Below are positions 17,558 through 26,896 of a stretch of 64,000 nt of DNA, in pieces. Under the pieces are notes generated by a model. It saw nothing but the letters and a program-made list of their open reading frames with translations, made no database searches and was not told the DNA's origin. The stretch lies in contig NZ_JADBEC010000002.1 of assembly GCF_014873945.1 (NCBI RefSeq), positions 2,108,001 to 2,172,000 of the forward strand, read 5' to 3'. The first letter of the stretch is position 1; every line of letters begins with the position of its first letter. A program made the translations under genes and the position numbers. The stretch is from Rhizobium viscosum. Lineage in GTDB: Bacteria; Pseudomonadota; Alphaproteobacteria; Rhizobiales; Rhizobiaceae.

Positions 17558-18542
17558 CGTCCAAACCACTGACACCATTGCTTAAGGTTGAAGGCCTCGC
17601 CGTCGAATTCGGCCCGAAGGATTCTCCGATCCGCGTCGTGAACGGCGTCTCTTTCGAGATCGAGGCCGGTGGTTCGGTCGGCATCGTCGGAGAATCCGGT
17701 TCGGGCAAGTCGATCACGTCGCTTGCAATCATGGGGTTGATCCCCGATCCGCCCGGCCGCATTGGGCAGGGGCGCATCGAGTTCGAAGGTGTCAACCTTC
17801 TCGATCTGCCGAAGACGAAATTGCCGGAGATCCGCGGCCGCGATATCGCGATGATCTTTCAGGAACCAATGAGTTCTCTGAACCCGGTCATGACGATCGG
17901 CGATCAGATCGGTGAGGCGATCAAGCTGCATGAGAGGATGAGCCGCGAACAGCGTCGCGCCCGCATCGTCGAACTCCTGAAGCTTGTTGGTATCCCGAAT
18001 CCGGAAGGACGTCTCGATGCCTATCCGCACCAGTTCTCAGGCGGCATGCGCCAGCGTGTGATGATCGCCATGGCGGTTGCCTGCAATCCGAAACTTTTGA
18101 TTGCCGACGAGCCGACGACGGCCCTCGACGTAACCATCCAGGCCCAGGTTCTCGACCTGATGGCGAAGGTACGCAAGACGCTGAATACCGCCGTGCTTTT
18201 GATCTCGCACGATCTCGGCGTCATTGCCGAAGTCTGCGACCGGGTGATCGTCATGTATGCCGGCCGGGTCGTCGAGGATGCGGATGTCCGCTCGATCTTC
18301 AGAAACCCGAGCCACCCCTATACGCGCGGCCTGCTGCAATCGATCCCGCGGCTCGATGACGAGCGCTCGCGTCTCTATCAGATCCCGGGTTCCGTACCTC
18401 TTGCCGGCACCGTCAAGCAGGGCTGTCCCTTCTATGCTCGCTGCGCCGACCGGACCGACAGATGCGCGGCCGACATGCCGCCCATGTTCACCGTTTCAGA
18501 ACGCCACAAGGCGGCCTGCTGGGTCACCGCCGGAGCAACAGC

Positions 18543-18546
<4 letters not shown>
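17554..18546 (+). CDS. ABC transporter ATPase, DppD type
   Basis: A 330-residue ATPase. Walker A is GESGSGKS, the signature is FSGGMRQRVMIAMA, Walker B is LLIADEPTTALD, and the H-loop His follows in LLISHDLG. The C-terminal oligopeptide-transporter extension with clustered Cys (GCPFYARCADRTDRC) is present, as in DppD/OppD. ATG 17554 overlaps the previous stop; a longer in-frame extension upstream is antisense-like noise inside the permease gene. It works with the next ATPase as a heterodimer. Confidence 0.93.
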
Positions 18547-19556
<1,010 letters not shown>

Positions 19557-19568
19557 AGATATCGACCT

Positions 19569-19811
19569 TCAGTGCACCGGGCCTGCCGGTGCATCTTTGA
19601 TCGTTTCCTCGACCGGCAGGGTTATGCCGCTCTCGGCGAGATCCTGCAGCAGCGCGCCGAGCGCGAGATCGAGGCAATAGACGGAGAACTCCGCATTGAG
19701 TTCCCGGGCGCTCTGTCGGGCATAGGAAACGAGCCGTGCAAGCGACGCGATATTCCGCAGCCGTTGATCCTTCTCGGCGTCCCCGAGTTCGATGATGTCT
19801 TCCATTGCCAT
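19569..19811 (-). CDS. Small conserved-looking protein of unknown function
   Basis: An 80-residue acidic, probably helical protein beginning MAMEDIIELGDAEKDQRLRN and rich in Ala, Leu and Glu, with two Leu-rich helices (ASLARLVSYARQSARELN; CLDLALGALLQDLAESG) and no membrane segment. I believe similar short proteins occur in rhizobia but cannot name a family. The start could be Met at 19811 or at 19805; a longer frame to 19919 has no supporting features. Its end overlaps the terminator hairpin of the convergent operon, and the BTAD-type regulator gene lies on the same side. Confidence 0.6.
   Translation of the reverse strand: MAMEDIIELGDAEKDQRLRNIASLARLVSYARQSARELNAEFSVYCLDLALGALLQDLAESGITLPVEETIKDAPAGPVH
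19573..19593 (+). terminator. Hairpin terminator of the acid-sugar/ABC operon
   Basis: TGCACCGG, loop GCCTG, CCGGTGCA, then TCTTT on the plus strand: a perfect 8-bp stem starting 17 bp after the DppF-type stop. It lies inside the last codons of the convergent small gene (19569-19811), so both genes share this DNA. Confidence 0.7.
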
Positions 19812-19943
19812 TCTCACGGAGCCCCCCAGACGTGTCGGTAGGAGTTCTAGCGGATGCCGTCGAGGAAAGCGCGTGACACGGGCGTGACACCAGTTTGAAT
19901 GGTGTATCAAGGGTGGCAACTCAATCGAGTCAGGCCAATGGAG

Positions 19944-21881
19944 CTAGAAGCCTGCCTTTTGCAGAGCCTCGCAATACTGTTCCTTTTGCCATGCCTCCTT
20001 GAAGGGCACGAGGGTCAGCCATCTATCGAGGTCGAAATCGGGATTGGTTTCGCGCGCCTTGCGCATGTAGAGGCGGGCATTCTTCATGTCGCCGAGCATT
20101 GCCCAGCAGGCAGCAGCAAGCCGATCGGCCGGTGTGCGATCGTCCATTTTGCTGATCGCATCCAGCGCTTCCGTATAGCGGAAGAGCGCAAAATTCGCGC
20201 CGGCCTTGGCCCAGAGATAATCGGCGGGGCTCAGCGGATTGAGCGAGATTGCCCGCTCGATCTTGGCAAGCCCGTCGGCCGGGCGCGAGGCATGCACCAG
20301 CGTGTCGGCATAACTTGCGATGCCGTCGGCATAGTGGGGGCTTAGCTCCTCGGCGACCTTCAGGGCCACTAAGCTTTCATCGAGGTCGTTCAGATAGAGT
20401 TTGGCGACGCCGAGCTGGTGAAAGCCGGAAGCGAGCGACGGATCGGCGACGATCGCCCGGTTTGCATAATCTTCCGCAAGCCGGATCAGCTCGCCATCGC
20501 CGCGAGCCGTCAACAACCATTCCATCAGGAAGGTGTGCGCGAGGCCGGCAAGCGCCGGTGAGAAATGCGCGCTGTGCTGGACGGCGTCGCGGAACGCCCT
20601 CCGGGCGCGACGGATATCCGGCAAGGAAAGCCGCTTCATGTCCCGGAAACCGAGTAGATAACTGTGGTAGGCGGCCGGATTGCTTTCGAAAGCTCCGCGC
20701 ACGCTCTCGTTCTGGCGGATTTGCCTGGAGAGCTCCTTGGCAATGCGCCGCGCGATCTCACGCCGGTCGATGATCAGGTCGTATTTTTCGAGGCTGAAGC
20801 GCTCGGCCCAGATGACCTCGTCATTCGCGGCATAGACGAGCTGGACGAACAGCGACGGCGTGCCGCCGCCGGCTGTCAACCGCGTGTCGAGAATATAGGA
20901 GATCGAATGGCGGAGGATCATGCCCGACCGGTCGGCGTGACGGGCGATCTGTGTGGCAGTATGGGGTGCAACGACCGAGACGCTGTTCAAGGCGCAAAGG
21001 CCGATGGTCACGTCCTCGATCAGCGCCTCCGAAAGTATCGGCTTGAGACCGGCCGCACCGGCTTCGGCCGGCGGCAACAGGGCGAGGCGAGGCAAAGGAG
21101 CGGCTTTCAGAATGACGCCGCTTTCCATCGCCGGTGCCGCTGGCAAGGCTGGTGTCCTGCTGGCATCGAAAATTTTGCGCACTTCCTTCAGGGCCTGCAG
21201 ATCGAGTCCGATCTCCAGCGAGCGCTGGAGATCGCGGCTGCGGCTCTCAAAAAGCTGCCTGGCGTTTTCCAGATGCCCTTCGGCCTCATAGGCTTGCAGC
21301 AGGATATGGCGGATGTTTTCGTCATCGGGGGCATCGCGGAAGATCCTGAGCGCAGCCTCCTTGATAAGGCTAATATCGGCCCGTGAACGCGCTTCCGGCA
21401 GTGCTCGCTTCAGCGCGTCGACGAGGATTGCCATATGCCGGCTGCGCTCGCTGGATACCCATTCTCGGATGCTGGCGCTTTGATCTGCGAGTTCGGCGAG
21501 GAAATTCGATTGCAAAAGCGATACGAGCCTTCGCAGCACGTCGAGAGGATCGGCCGAGGACAGGGTATCAAGTTCAGAGCGGTCGGCGACGAAGGCGCCC
21601 CGTCTGATCCGTACACCAGTCGCAGAAAAGACCAGCAGCTCCACGCCGAGTTCTGCCTGCCGTGCCTGGACACGCGAGATCATTTTGCGCAGATTCGCCA
21701 TGATATCGGGATTGTCAGCGTTGTCCCACAGGAAGCGGGCGAGTGTGCCGCGCGAATATTCGCTGTCAGGTCCGTCGAGCAGATAGCAAAGCGTCAACAA
21801 GCCCTTTTCGGGGAAGGATACAGGCTCTCCCGCCGCGTTCAGCAGCCGCAATGCCCCGAATGATTCGAGCCTGAGAGACAT
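19944..21881 (-). CDS. SARP/BTAD-like transcriptional regulator with TolB-like and TPR regions
   Basis: A 645-residue multidomain protein. Residues 1-95 look like an OmpR/SARP winged helix (SLRLESFGALRLLNAAGEPV; RGTLARFLWDN; NLRKMISRVQ). Residues ~100-230 are all helical and resemble the bacterial transcriptional activation domain. A middle alpha/beta stretch (~270-390; LILRHSISYILDTRLTA, then QLVYAANDEVIWAERFSLE) resembles the adenylate-cyclase-associated/TolB-like region of CadC-type proteins. The last ~230 residues contain TPR-like helical pairs. There is no cyclase catalytic domain and no membrane helix. In rhizobia such proteins are poorly understood. The XRE-type gene lies 19 bp upstream on the same strand, so the two may be co-transcribed. 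Confidence 0.8.
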   Translation of the reverse strand: MSLRLESFGALRLLNAAGEPVSFPEKGLLTLCYLLDGPDSEYSRGTLARFLWDNADNPDIMANLRKMISRVQARQAELGVELLVFSATGVRIRRGAFVADRSELDTLSSADPLDVLRRLVSLLQSNFLAELADQSASIREWVSSERSRHMAILVDALKRALPEARSRADISLIKEAALRIFRDAPDDENIRHILLQAYEAEGHLENARQLFESRSRDLQRSLEIGLDLQALKEVRKIFDASRTPALPAAPAMESGVILKAAPLPRLALLPPAEAGAAGLKPILSEALIEDVTIGLCALNSVSVVAPHTATQIARHADRSGMILRHSISYILDTRLTAGGGTPSLFVQLVYAANDEVIWAERFSLEKYDLIIDRREIARRIAKELSRQIRQNESVRGAFESNPAAYHSYLLGFRDMKRLSLPDIRRARRAFRDAVQHSAHFSPALAGLAHTFLMEWLLTARGDGELIRLAEDYANRAIVADPSLASGFHQLGVAKLYLNDLDESLVALKVAEELSPHYADGIASYADTLVHASRPADGLAKIERAISLNPLSPADYLWAKAGANFALFRYTEALDAISKMDDRTPADRLAAACWAMLGDMKNARLYMRKARETNPDFDLDRWLTLVPFKEAWQKEQYCEALQKAGF

Positions 21882-21900
21882 GGGACGGTATCGTCCGCTT

Positions 21901-22359
21901 TCACTCTCTGCGGGATTCGGGCTCGTCCATTCTCAGCACGTTCAGCGGAATGTCGCTGCTTTCGGCCTGCGCCATCGCCTTGACGAGCGAGATGATCGTC
22001 TCGCGAATGCGCCGGTCCTCGATCTTCACGAAGGCTCTGTTGAGGACGAGACCCTCCTTCGACCGCAGAAATTCTGTGACTGGATCGGCGGGGGCAGACA
22101 AATCGAGGCCGGCAAGGCTCGGCGGTTCCAAATCATCCTGCTCGAAAAAGAAGGCCGGCGAGGTGCGCAGGACTTCGGCAATCCTCTGCAGGCGGCTTGC
22201 GCCGATGCGGTTGATGCCCTTTTCGTATTTCTGCACCTGCTGGAAGGTCACCCCGATCTGTTCGGCAAGCCTCTCCTGGCTCATGCCGAGAAGCTGCCTG
22301 CGTCTGCGCATACGCATGCCGACATAGGTATCAATCGCGTTCGGTGTCTTGACGTTCAT
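21901..22359 (-). CDS. XRE-family regulator, PraR-like
   Basis: A 152-residue cytoplasmic regulator with an N-terminal helix-turn-helix (MRRRRQLLGMSQERLAEQIG, then VTFQQVQKYEKGINRIGASR), the pattern of the rhizobial PraR/PhrR group that affects quorum sensing, biofilm and stress responses. The C-terminal half is charged and helical, with no recognisable ligand domain. Several replicons of rhizobia carry paralogues, so I do not assign the symbol praR. It is transcribed away from the betaine importer operon and shares a 262-bp intergenic region with it. Whether it regulates that operon is unknown. Confidence 0.8.
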   Translation of the reverse strand: MNVKTPNAIDTYVGMRMRRRRQLLGMSQERLAEQIGVTFQQVQKYEKGINRIGASRLQRIAEVLRTSPAFFFEQDDLEPPSLAGLDLSAPADPVTEFLRSKEGLVLNRAFVKIEDRRIRETIISLVKAMAQAESSDIPLNVLRMDEPESRRE

Positions 22360-22621
22360 GGCCTACCTTCTGTCTCTTTCGCATTTCAGTGCATTGACTT
22401 GTAGACGGCATCGCGCCGCTTTTCTATGATTTGTTTTTGAGATCAAATGATGGCCGATCTTGACCGGCTCGGCTTTCTCGACTCTTCGATGATCGGGCGT
22501 TCGTTTTGGAGATCAATTTTCATCTAAATCGGTAGAAAATTGGTATTCCATTCTGCGCCTCCTCCATCGGAAATCGCTATCACCTCTCCTGAACAACTCG
22601 AATGTCAAATGAGGGAACGCA
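22360..22621. promoter_or_regulatory. Divergent promoter region before the betaine-type importer operon
   Basis: A 262-bp gap between the PraR-like gene and the OpuC-type operon. It is A+T-richer than the genes around it, especially near 22430-22560. The plus-strand gene has a ribosome site (GAGGGAACGCA) before 22622. I could not identify a specific operator, and I see no short coding frame. Confidence 0.5.
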
Positions 22622-23503
22622 ATGTTTTCAAAATCCTTCGCCGGCCTCTTTGCCGGCGCGATCCTCGCCGTCTTCGTGGGCGCCCCGGCGCAGGCCGATG
22701 CGGTAAAGATCGGCAGCAAGAATTTCACCGAACAGTTCGTCGTCGCCGAAATCTACGCGCAGGCACTTGAAAAGGCCGGTGTCGAAGTCGAACGCCACCT
22801 CAACCTCGGTGCCACGCTCGTTGCCCATACGGCGCTGACGAATGGCGATATCGATCTCTACCCGGAATATACCGGCACGGCGCTTGCGGCCGTCGTCAAG
22901 GGTGACCTGTCGGGCTCTGCCGACAAGATCTATTCCGACGTCAAGGATTACTACGAGAAGAACCTCAAGCTGACGCTTCTGCAGCCGACGCAGATCAACA
23001 ACGGCTATGCGATCATCACGCTTCCGGAAACCGCCGAGAAGTACAAGCTGAAGACGCTGAGCGACCTCGGACCGGTCTCCAAGAACTTGACCTTTGGCGC
23101 TGAGGGCGGCTTTGGCGAGCGCAAGGATGGCTTGCCGGGACTGAAGCAGACCTACGGTATCGAGTTCAAGGAATTCAAGATCTTCGCCAAGCTCGGCATC
23201 CGATATAGTGCGCTGACGAGCAAGGATCTCGACGTCTCCTACGGCTTTGCGACCGACTGGCAGATCTCCGACAACAAGCTGGTCGTGCTCGACGACGACA
23301 AGCATCTCTTCCCGCCCTATTACCTCGTGCCGGTCGTGCGCCAGGATGCACTTGCCAAGAACCCAGAGATCGCCGAGGTTCTGAACAAGGTCAGCCCGCT
23401 GCTCAACAACGAGACCATGCGCGAACTGAACGCCAAAGTTGATCGTGATAAAGAAGAGCCGGCAGACGTTGCTGCGGAATTCCTGAAGGCCAAGGGCATC
23501 TGA
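22622..23503 (+). CDS. Betaine-type ABC transporter substrate-binding protein (OpuC/OsmF family)
   Basis: A 293-residue periplasmic binding protein. The signal peptide is residues 1-25 (FAGAILAVFVGAPAQA, cleavage before DAVKIG). The mature protein begins with the hallmark KIGSKNFTEQ and has the motif NGDIDLYPEYTGTAL near residues 75-90, characteristic of the OpuAC/OpuCC-OsmF family that binds quaternary ammonium compounds such as glycine betaine, choline or carnitine. It heads a transporter of two permeases and one ATPase, followed by five enzyme-like genes. I therefore infer a catabolic and not an osmoprotective role, with a betaine-like ligand. Confidence 0.9.
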   Translation: MFSKSFAGLFAGAILAVFVGAPAQADAVKIGSKNFTEQFVVAEIYAQALEKAGVEVERHLNLGATLVAHTALTNGDIDLYPEYTGTALAAVVKGDLSGSADKIYSDVKDYYEKNLKLTLLQPTQINNGYAIITLPETAEKYKLKTLSDLGPVSKNLTFGAEGGFGERKDGLPGLKQTYGIEFKEFKIFAKLGIRYSALTSKDLDVSYGFATDWQISDNKLVVLDDDKHLFPPYYLVPVVRQDALAKNPEIAEVLNKVSPLLNNETMRELNAKVDRDKEEPADVAAEFLKAKGI

Positions 23504-23545
23504 TCGAGGGCGACGCGCAAGTTTCGCTTTCCCTGAAGAAAAAAT

Positions 23546-23570
23546 GCGGCGAAGTTTGCGGCTTCGCCGC
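23546..23570 (+). terminator. Intra-operon hairpin after the binding-protein gene
   Basis: GCGGCGAAG, a 7-base loop, CTTCGCCGC: a perfect 9-bp stem preceded by a run of A and followed by TTTG. It sits 43 bp after the binding-protein stop and 32 bp before the permease start. It probably acts as a partial terminator or mRNA-end stabiliser that keeps the binding protein in excess over the permeases. Confidence 0.6.
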
Positions 23571-23602
23571 TTTGTCGTGATCGTCAGACAGGATTTCTCG
23601 CC

Positions 23603-24220
23603 TTGAGCTGGGCACCCAAGCATATTCCGGAAATCGCGCTTGCCGTCTGGCAGCATCTGGTGCTGTCGATTTCATCCGTGCTGATCGGCCTTGCGATCGC
23701 GCTCGTACTCGGCATCGTCTGCGCCCGCCGGCCGAGGCTCTATGCCTTCGCGCTGACGGTGACGAACATCATCTTCGTCATTCCGAGCCTGGCGCTCTTT
23801 GCGCTCTTGATCCCTTTCGTCGGTCTCGGTATGGAGCCAGCGCTGATCGGGCTTTCCTCCTATTGCCTGCTGATCCTTTTGCGCAATGTCGTCACCGGCA
23901 TCCGCGGCGTCCCGGCTGACATACTCGATGCCGCCGACGGCATGGGCTACGGGCCCTGGCAGCGCCTCTTTCGCATTGAACTGCCGCTTGCCCTGCCGCT
24001 GATCGTCTCCGGCGCCCGGATCGCGCTTGTGACCGTCATCGGCATTGCGACGGTCGCTGCCTTCATCGACGGCGGAGGTCTCGGCACCATCATCCTGATC
24101 GGTATCGATCAGGAATACGCGGAGAAGATCCTGGTCGGCGGCATTTTGACGGCATTGCTGGCCATCATCTTCGATTTCATTCTCACCCGGGCCGAGCAGG
24201 CCCTGGTGCGCTGGCAGTGA
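23603..24220 (+). CDS. Betaine-type ABC transporter permease 1 (OpuCB/OpuCD type)
   Basis: A 205-residue inner-membrane protein with about five helices. The family region LRNVVTGIRGVPADILDAADGMGYG is the ATPase-docking loop, followed by GLGTIILIGIDQ, the typical C-terminal helix start of OpuC-type permeases. The only reasonable start is TTG 23603, with AGGA 13 bases upstream; no Met codon exists nearby in frame. It is followed 4 bp later by a second permease, so the channel is a heterodimer. Confidence 0.88.
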   Translation: MSWAPKHIPEIALAVWQHLVLSISSVLIGLAIALVLGIVCARRPRLYAFALTVTNIIFVIPSLALFALLIPFVGLGMEPALIGLSSYCLLILLRNVVTGIRGVPADILDAADGMGYGPWQRLFRIELPLALPLIVSGARIALVTVIGIATVAAFIDGGGLGTIILIGIDQEYAEKILVGGILTALLAIIFDFILTRAEQALVRWQ

Positions 24221-24224
24221 GGGC

Positions 24225-24872
24225 ATGTCGATGCTGAGCACTGCCTTCTTCTGGATCATCGATCATCAGGACGAATTCTTCCGCGCGCTCGGCCAGCATC
24301 TCCTGATGTCCGGCGTGTCGCTGGCGCTTGCGCTTGCCATTGGGCTGCCGCTCTCGATCCTCATCGTCAATTACGGTCGCTTTGCCTTTGGCGTCATCAA
24401 CATCGTCAATGGCCTCAGGACCATCCCGAGCCTTGCGATCCTGGCGATCATGCTGCCGCTTCTCGGCATCGGCATCCTGCCGTCGATCGTGGCGCTGACC
24501 GTGCTTGCCCTGCCGCCGATCCTACTCAATGCGTATGTCGGGTTGCGCGATGTCGATGCCGATGCGGTGGAGGCGGCAATCGGCATGGGCATGAGCAGAA
24601 GCCAGGTCCTGCGCAAGATCCGCATTCCACTCGCAGCCCCTGCGATGTTTGCCGGCGCGCGCACGGCCGCTGTCCAGGTGCTGGCCGGAGCGACGCTCGC
24701 CCCTTTCATCGGCGGCGGCGGGCTCGGCGATTTTATCGCGACGGGCATTGGTATGATGGATATGTCGCGGCTCATCGTCGGCGCCGTGCCGATCGCGATC
24801 CTGGCACTCGCCACCGAATTCATCCTCGGCCGCACCGAGAAGCGCCTGTTTGCAGAAAGAACCGCCGCATGA
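24225..24872 (+). CDS. Betaine-type ABC transporter permease 2
   Basis: A 215-residue partner permease with five to six helices. The docking loop is LRDVDADAVEAAIGMGMSRSQ and the ending GGGGLGDFIATGIGMMD is typical of the OpuC permease family. Its stop overlaps the start of the ATPase gene by four bases (ATGA). Confidence 0.88.
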   Translation: MSMLSTAFFWIIDHQDEFFRALGQHLLMSGVSLALALAIGLPLSILIVNYGRFAFGVINIVNGLRTIPSLAILAIMLPLLGIGILPSIVALTVLALPPILLNAYVGLRDVDADAVEAAIGMGMSRSQVLRKIRIPLAAPAMFAGARTAAVQVLAGATLAPFIGGGGLGDFIATGIGMMDMSRLIVGAVPIAILALATEFILGRTEKRLFAERTAA

Positions 24873-25801
24873 TCCGCATGGAAAACGTCACCAAGCGTTA
24901 CGGTGAAAGTGCAGCACCTTCGGTGGATAACCTGACACTCGATGTGCCCGAGGGCTCGACGGTTGCGCTGATCGGCCCGTCGGGCTGCGGCAAGACGACG
25001 ACGATGCGCATGATCAACCGGCTGATCGAACCGACAGAAGGGCGCATCTTCGTCAATGGCGAGGACGTGACAAAAGCTGATCCGGTCAAGCTTCGCCGCC
25101 ATATCGGTTACGTCATCCAGAATGTCGGGCTCTTTCCGCACATGACGATCGCCGAAAATATCGCTGCGGTGCCGAACCTGCTCGGCTGGGACCAGCCGCG
25201 GATCGTCAAGCGCACGGATGAACTTCTCGATCTCGTCGGTCTCGATCCGAAGGAAATGCTGAAGCGCTATCCGCGCCAGCTTTCCGGCGGCCAGCGCCAG
25301 CGCATCGGCGTGGCGCGCGCCCTTGCCGCCGATCCCTCGGTCCTGTTGATGGACGAGCCTTTTGGCGCCATCGACCCGATCGCCAGAACACGCCTACAGG
25401 ACGAATTCAGGCAAATTTTGAAACGCGTGCGCAAGACGGTGGTGCTGGTCACTCACGATCTCGATGAGGCAATTCGCCTCGGCGACCGGATCGCCATCAT
25501 GCGTTCCGGCAAGATCGTGCAATATGATGCGCCGGATGCGATCCTCTCCCATCCTGCCGACGATTTTGTTGCGAATTTCGTGGGCATCGATCGCGCAATC
25601 AAGCGGCTCAGCCTGTTTTCTGTTGCCGACGCGATGCGGCCCGGTGCTCCCTCTTCACCCGCGGTCAGCGTTGCCGCGAGTGCCAATCTGCGCGATGCGC
25701 TGTCGCTGATGGTCGCCGCCAACAGTGATGTGCTCTCGGTGGTCGATGGCGGTGGCATCGTTACCGGGCAACTGACGCGCGACGCGATCTTCTCGATCTG
25801 A
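24869..25801 (+). CDS. Betaine-type ABC transporter ATPase (OpuCA/ProV type)
   Basis: A 310-residue ATPase. Walker A is GPSGCGKTTTMRMINRL, the Q-loop is YVIQNVGLFPHMT, the signature is LSGGQRQRIGVARA, and Walker B is LLMDEPFGAIDP, all typical of ProV/OpuCA. After residue ~240 there is only a single weak CBS-like segment (VADAMRPG, then SVVDGGGIVTGQLTRDAI) where OpuCA has two CBS domains. That would fit a transporter not gated by ionic strength, in line with a nutritional role. It is followed 15 bp later by the monooxygenase genes. Confidence 0.9.
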   Translation: MIRMENVTKRYGESAAPSVDNLTLDVPEGSTVALIGPSGCGKTTTMRMINRLIEPTEGRIFVNGEDVTKADPVKLRRHIGYVIQNVGLFPHMTIAENIAAVPNLLGWDQPRIVKRTDELLDLVGLDPKEMLKRYPRQLSGGQRQRIGVARALAADPSVLLMDEPFGAIDPIARTRLQDEFRQILKRVRKTVVLVTHDLDEAIRLGDRIAIMRSGKIVQYDAPDAILSHPADDFVANFVGIDRAIKRLSLFSVADAMRPGAPSSPAVSVAASANLRDALSLMVAANSDVLSVVDGGGIVTGQLTRDAIFSI

Positions 25802-25816
25802 GTGCAGGAGTTTCTG

Positions 25817-26896
25817 ATGCATCTCGGTTTTTCCCTTACACCTTTCGGCCATCATCCCGCAGCCTGGCGCGATGCCGGAACGCTCGAACATCTCGGTTTT
25901 GATGCGCTGCTTTCCCAGGCTGTCAAAGCGGAGGAGGCCGGTTTCGATTTCGTCCTGCTTTCGGACCGGCTCGGTACCAGGCCGATCGATGACCTCTCGC
26001 CCGTCGCCACGCCCTTCGAGCCGACGACACTGGTCGCAGCCCTTGCGACCCGGGCGCGCCGGATCGGCTTCCTGGCAGCTGCCGCAACCAGCCAGCATGA
26101 GCCCTATAATCTCGCCCGGCGCTTCGCCTCGCTGGACCAGATCAGCGGTGGACGGACAGGCTGGGTAGCCTTTCCCGTATCCGGCGAATTCGAACGCGGC
26201 CAGGAATATCTCGGCCTTGTAAGCGCGCTTTGGGACAGCTGGGAAGACGATGCCTTCATCTACGACAAGGCTGAAGGCCGTTTCTTCGAGCCAGCCAAGA
26301 TGCATGTTCTCAACCACAGGGGCGAGCACTTTGCAGTGCGCGGTCCGCTCAACATCAATCGCTCACCGCAGGGCAGACCGATCATCGCCCAGCTTCTGAG
26401 TGGAGATAACAAAGCGTTGGCTGCGCAAAGTGCTGAGGTCGTCCTGCTTCAAGATCGGACGCCGGAAAGTGCAAACGAGACAGCGGCCGGCTTCGTGCGC
26501 CTGCTTGAAAAGGCTGGCCGCCGACGGCAGGACGTGCGGATACTGGCCAATGTTGTGCCAGTCGTTGCCGAAACTCCCGAAGCGGCGCAGGCGGCAAGCG
26601 ATGCGCTCCGGTTTGGTGAGGCCGACCGGATGAGCCAACCGCTTTCGGCGTCGCGTCTGGTGGGGACGCCGGCTGAGGTCGCCGATTCCTTACGGCGCTG
26701 GCTCGGCCTCGGGCAGATCGACGGTTTCACGATATTGCCTCCGACCGTGGCGATGGGGGACCTGTTCTTGACGGAGGTGGTTTCGGAGTTGCGCCGCCTC
26801 GGATTGATCAAGGCGAATGCAGGTAAAACTTTGCGTGATCGTCTTGGTCTTGCCCGTCCGGCTCATCCGGCGGCAGCATTGGAGCAATCACAATGA
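25817..26896 (+). CDS. Luciferase-family flavin-dependent monooxygenase A
   Basis: A 359-residue TIM-barrel protein of the bacterial luciferase superfamily (FMNH2-dependent monooxygenases such as SsuD, NtaA and DszA). Visible: LGFSLTPFGHHPAAWR at the N-terminus, GFDFVLLSDRLG, the segment AAATSQHEPYNLARRFASLDQISGGRTGWV, and RPIIAQLLSGDNKALAAQSAEVVLL, which follows the flavin-phosphate site pattern. ATG 25817 follows GCAGGAG; a GTG 15 bases upstream would place this ribosome site inside the gene. The partner gene downstream overlaps by four bases. Relatives oxidise C-S, C-N or C-H bonds of small molecules; the substrate here is unknown. No flavin reductase is encoded nearby. Confidence 0.85.
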   Translation: MHLGFSLTPFGHHPAAWRDAGTLEHLGFDALLSQAVKAEEAGFDFVLLSDRLGTRPIDDLSPVATPFEPTTLVAALATRARRIGFLAAAATSQHEPYNLARRFASLDQISGGRTGWVAFPVSGEFERGQEYLGLVSALWDSWEDDAFIYDKAEGRFFEPAKMHVLNHRGEHFAVRGPLNINRSPQGRPIIAQLLSGDNKALAAQSAEVVLLQDRTPESANETAAGFVRLLEKAGRRRQDVRILANVVPVVAETPEAAQAASDALRFGEADRMSQPLSASRLVGTPAEVADSLRRWLGLGQIDGFTILPPTVAMGDLFLTEVVSELRRLGLIKANAGKTLRDRLGLARPAHPAAALEQSQ

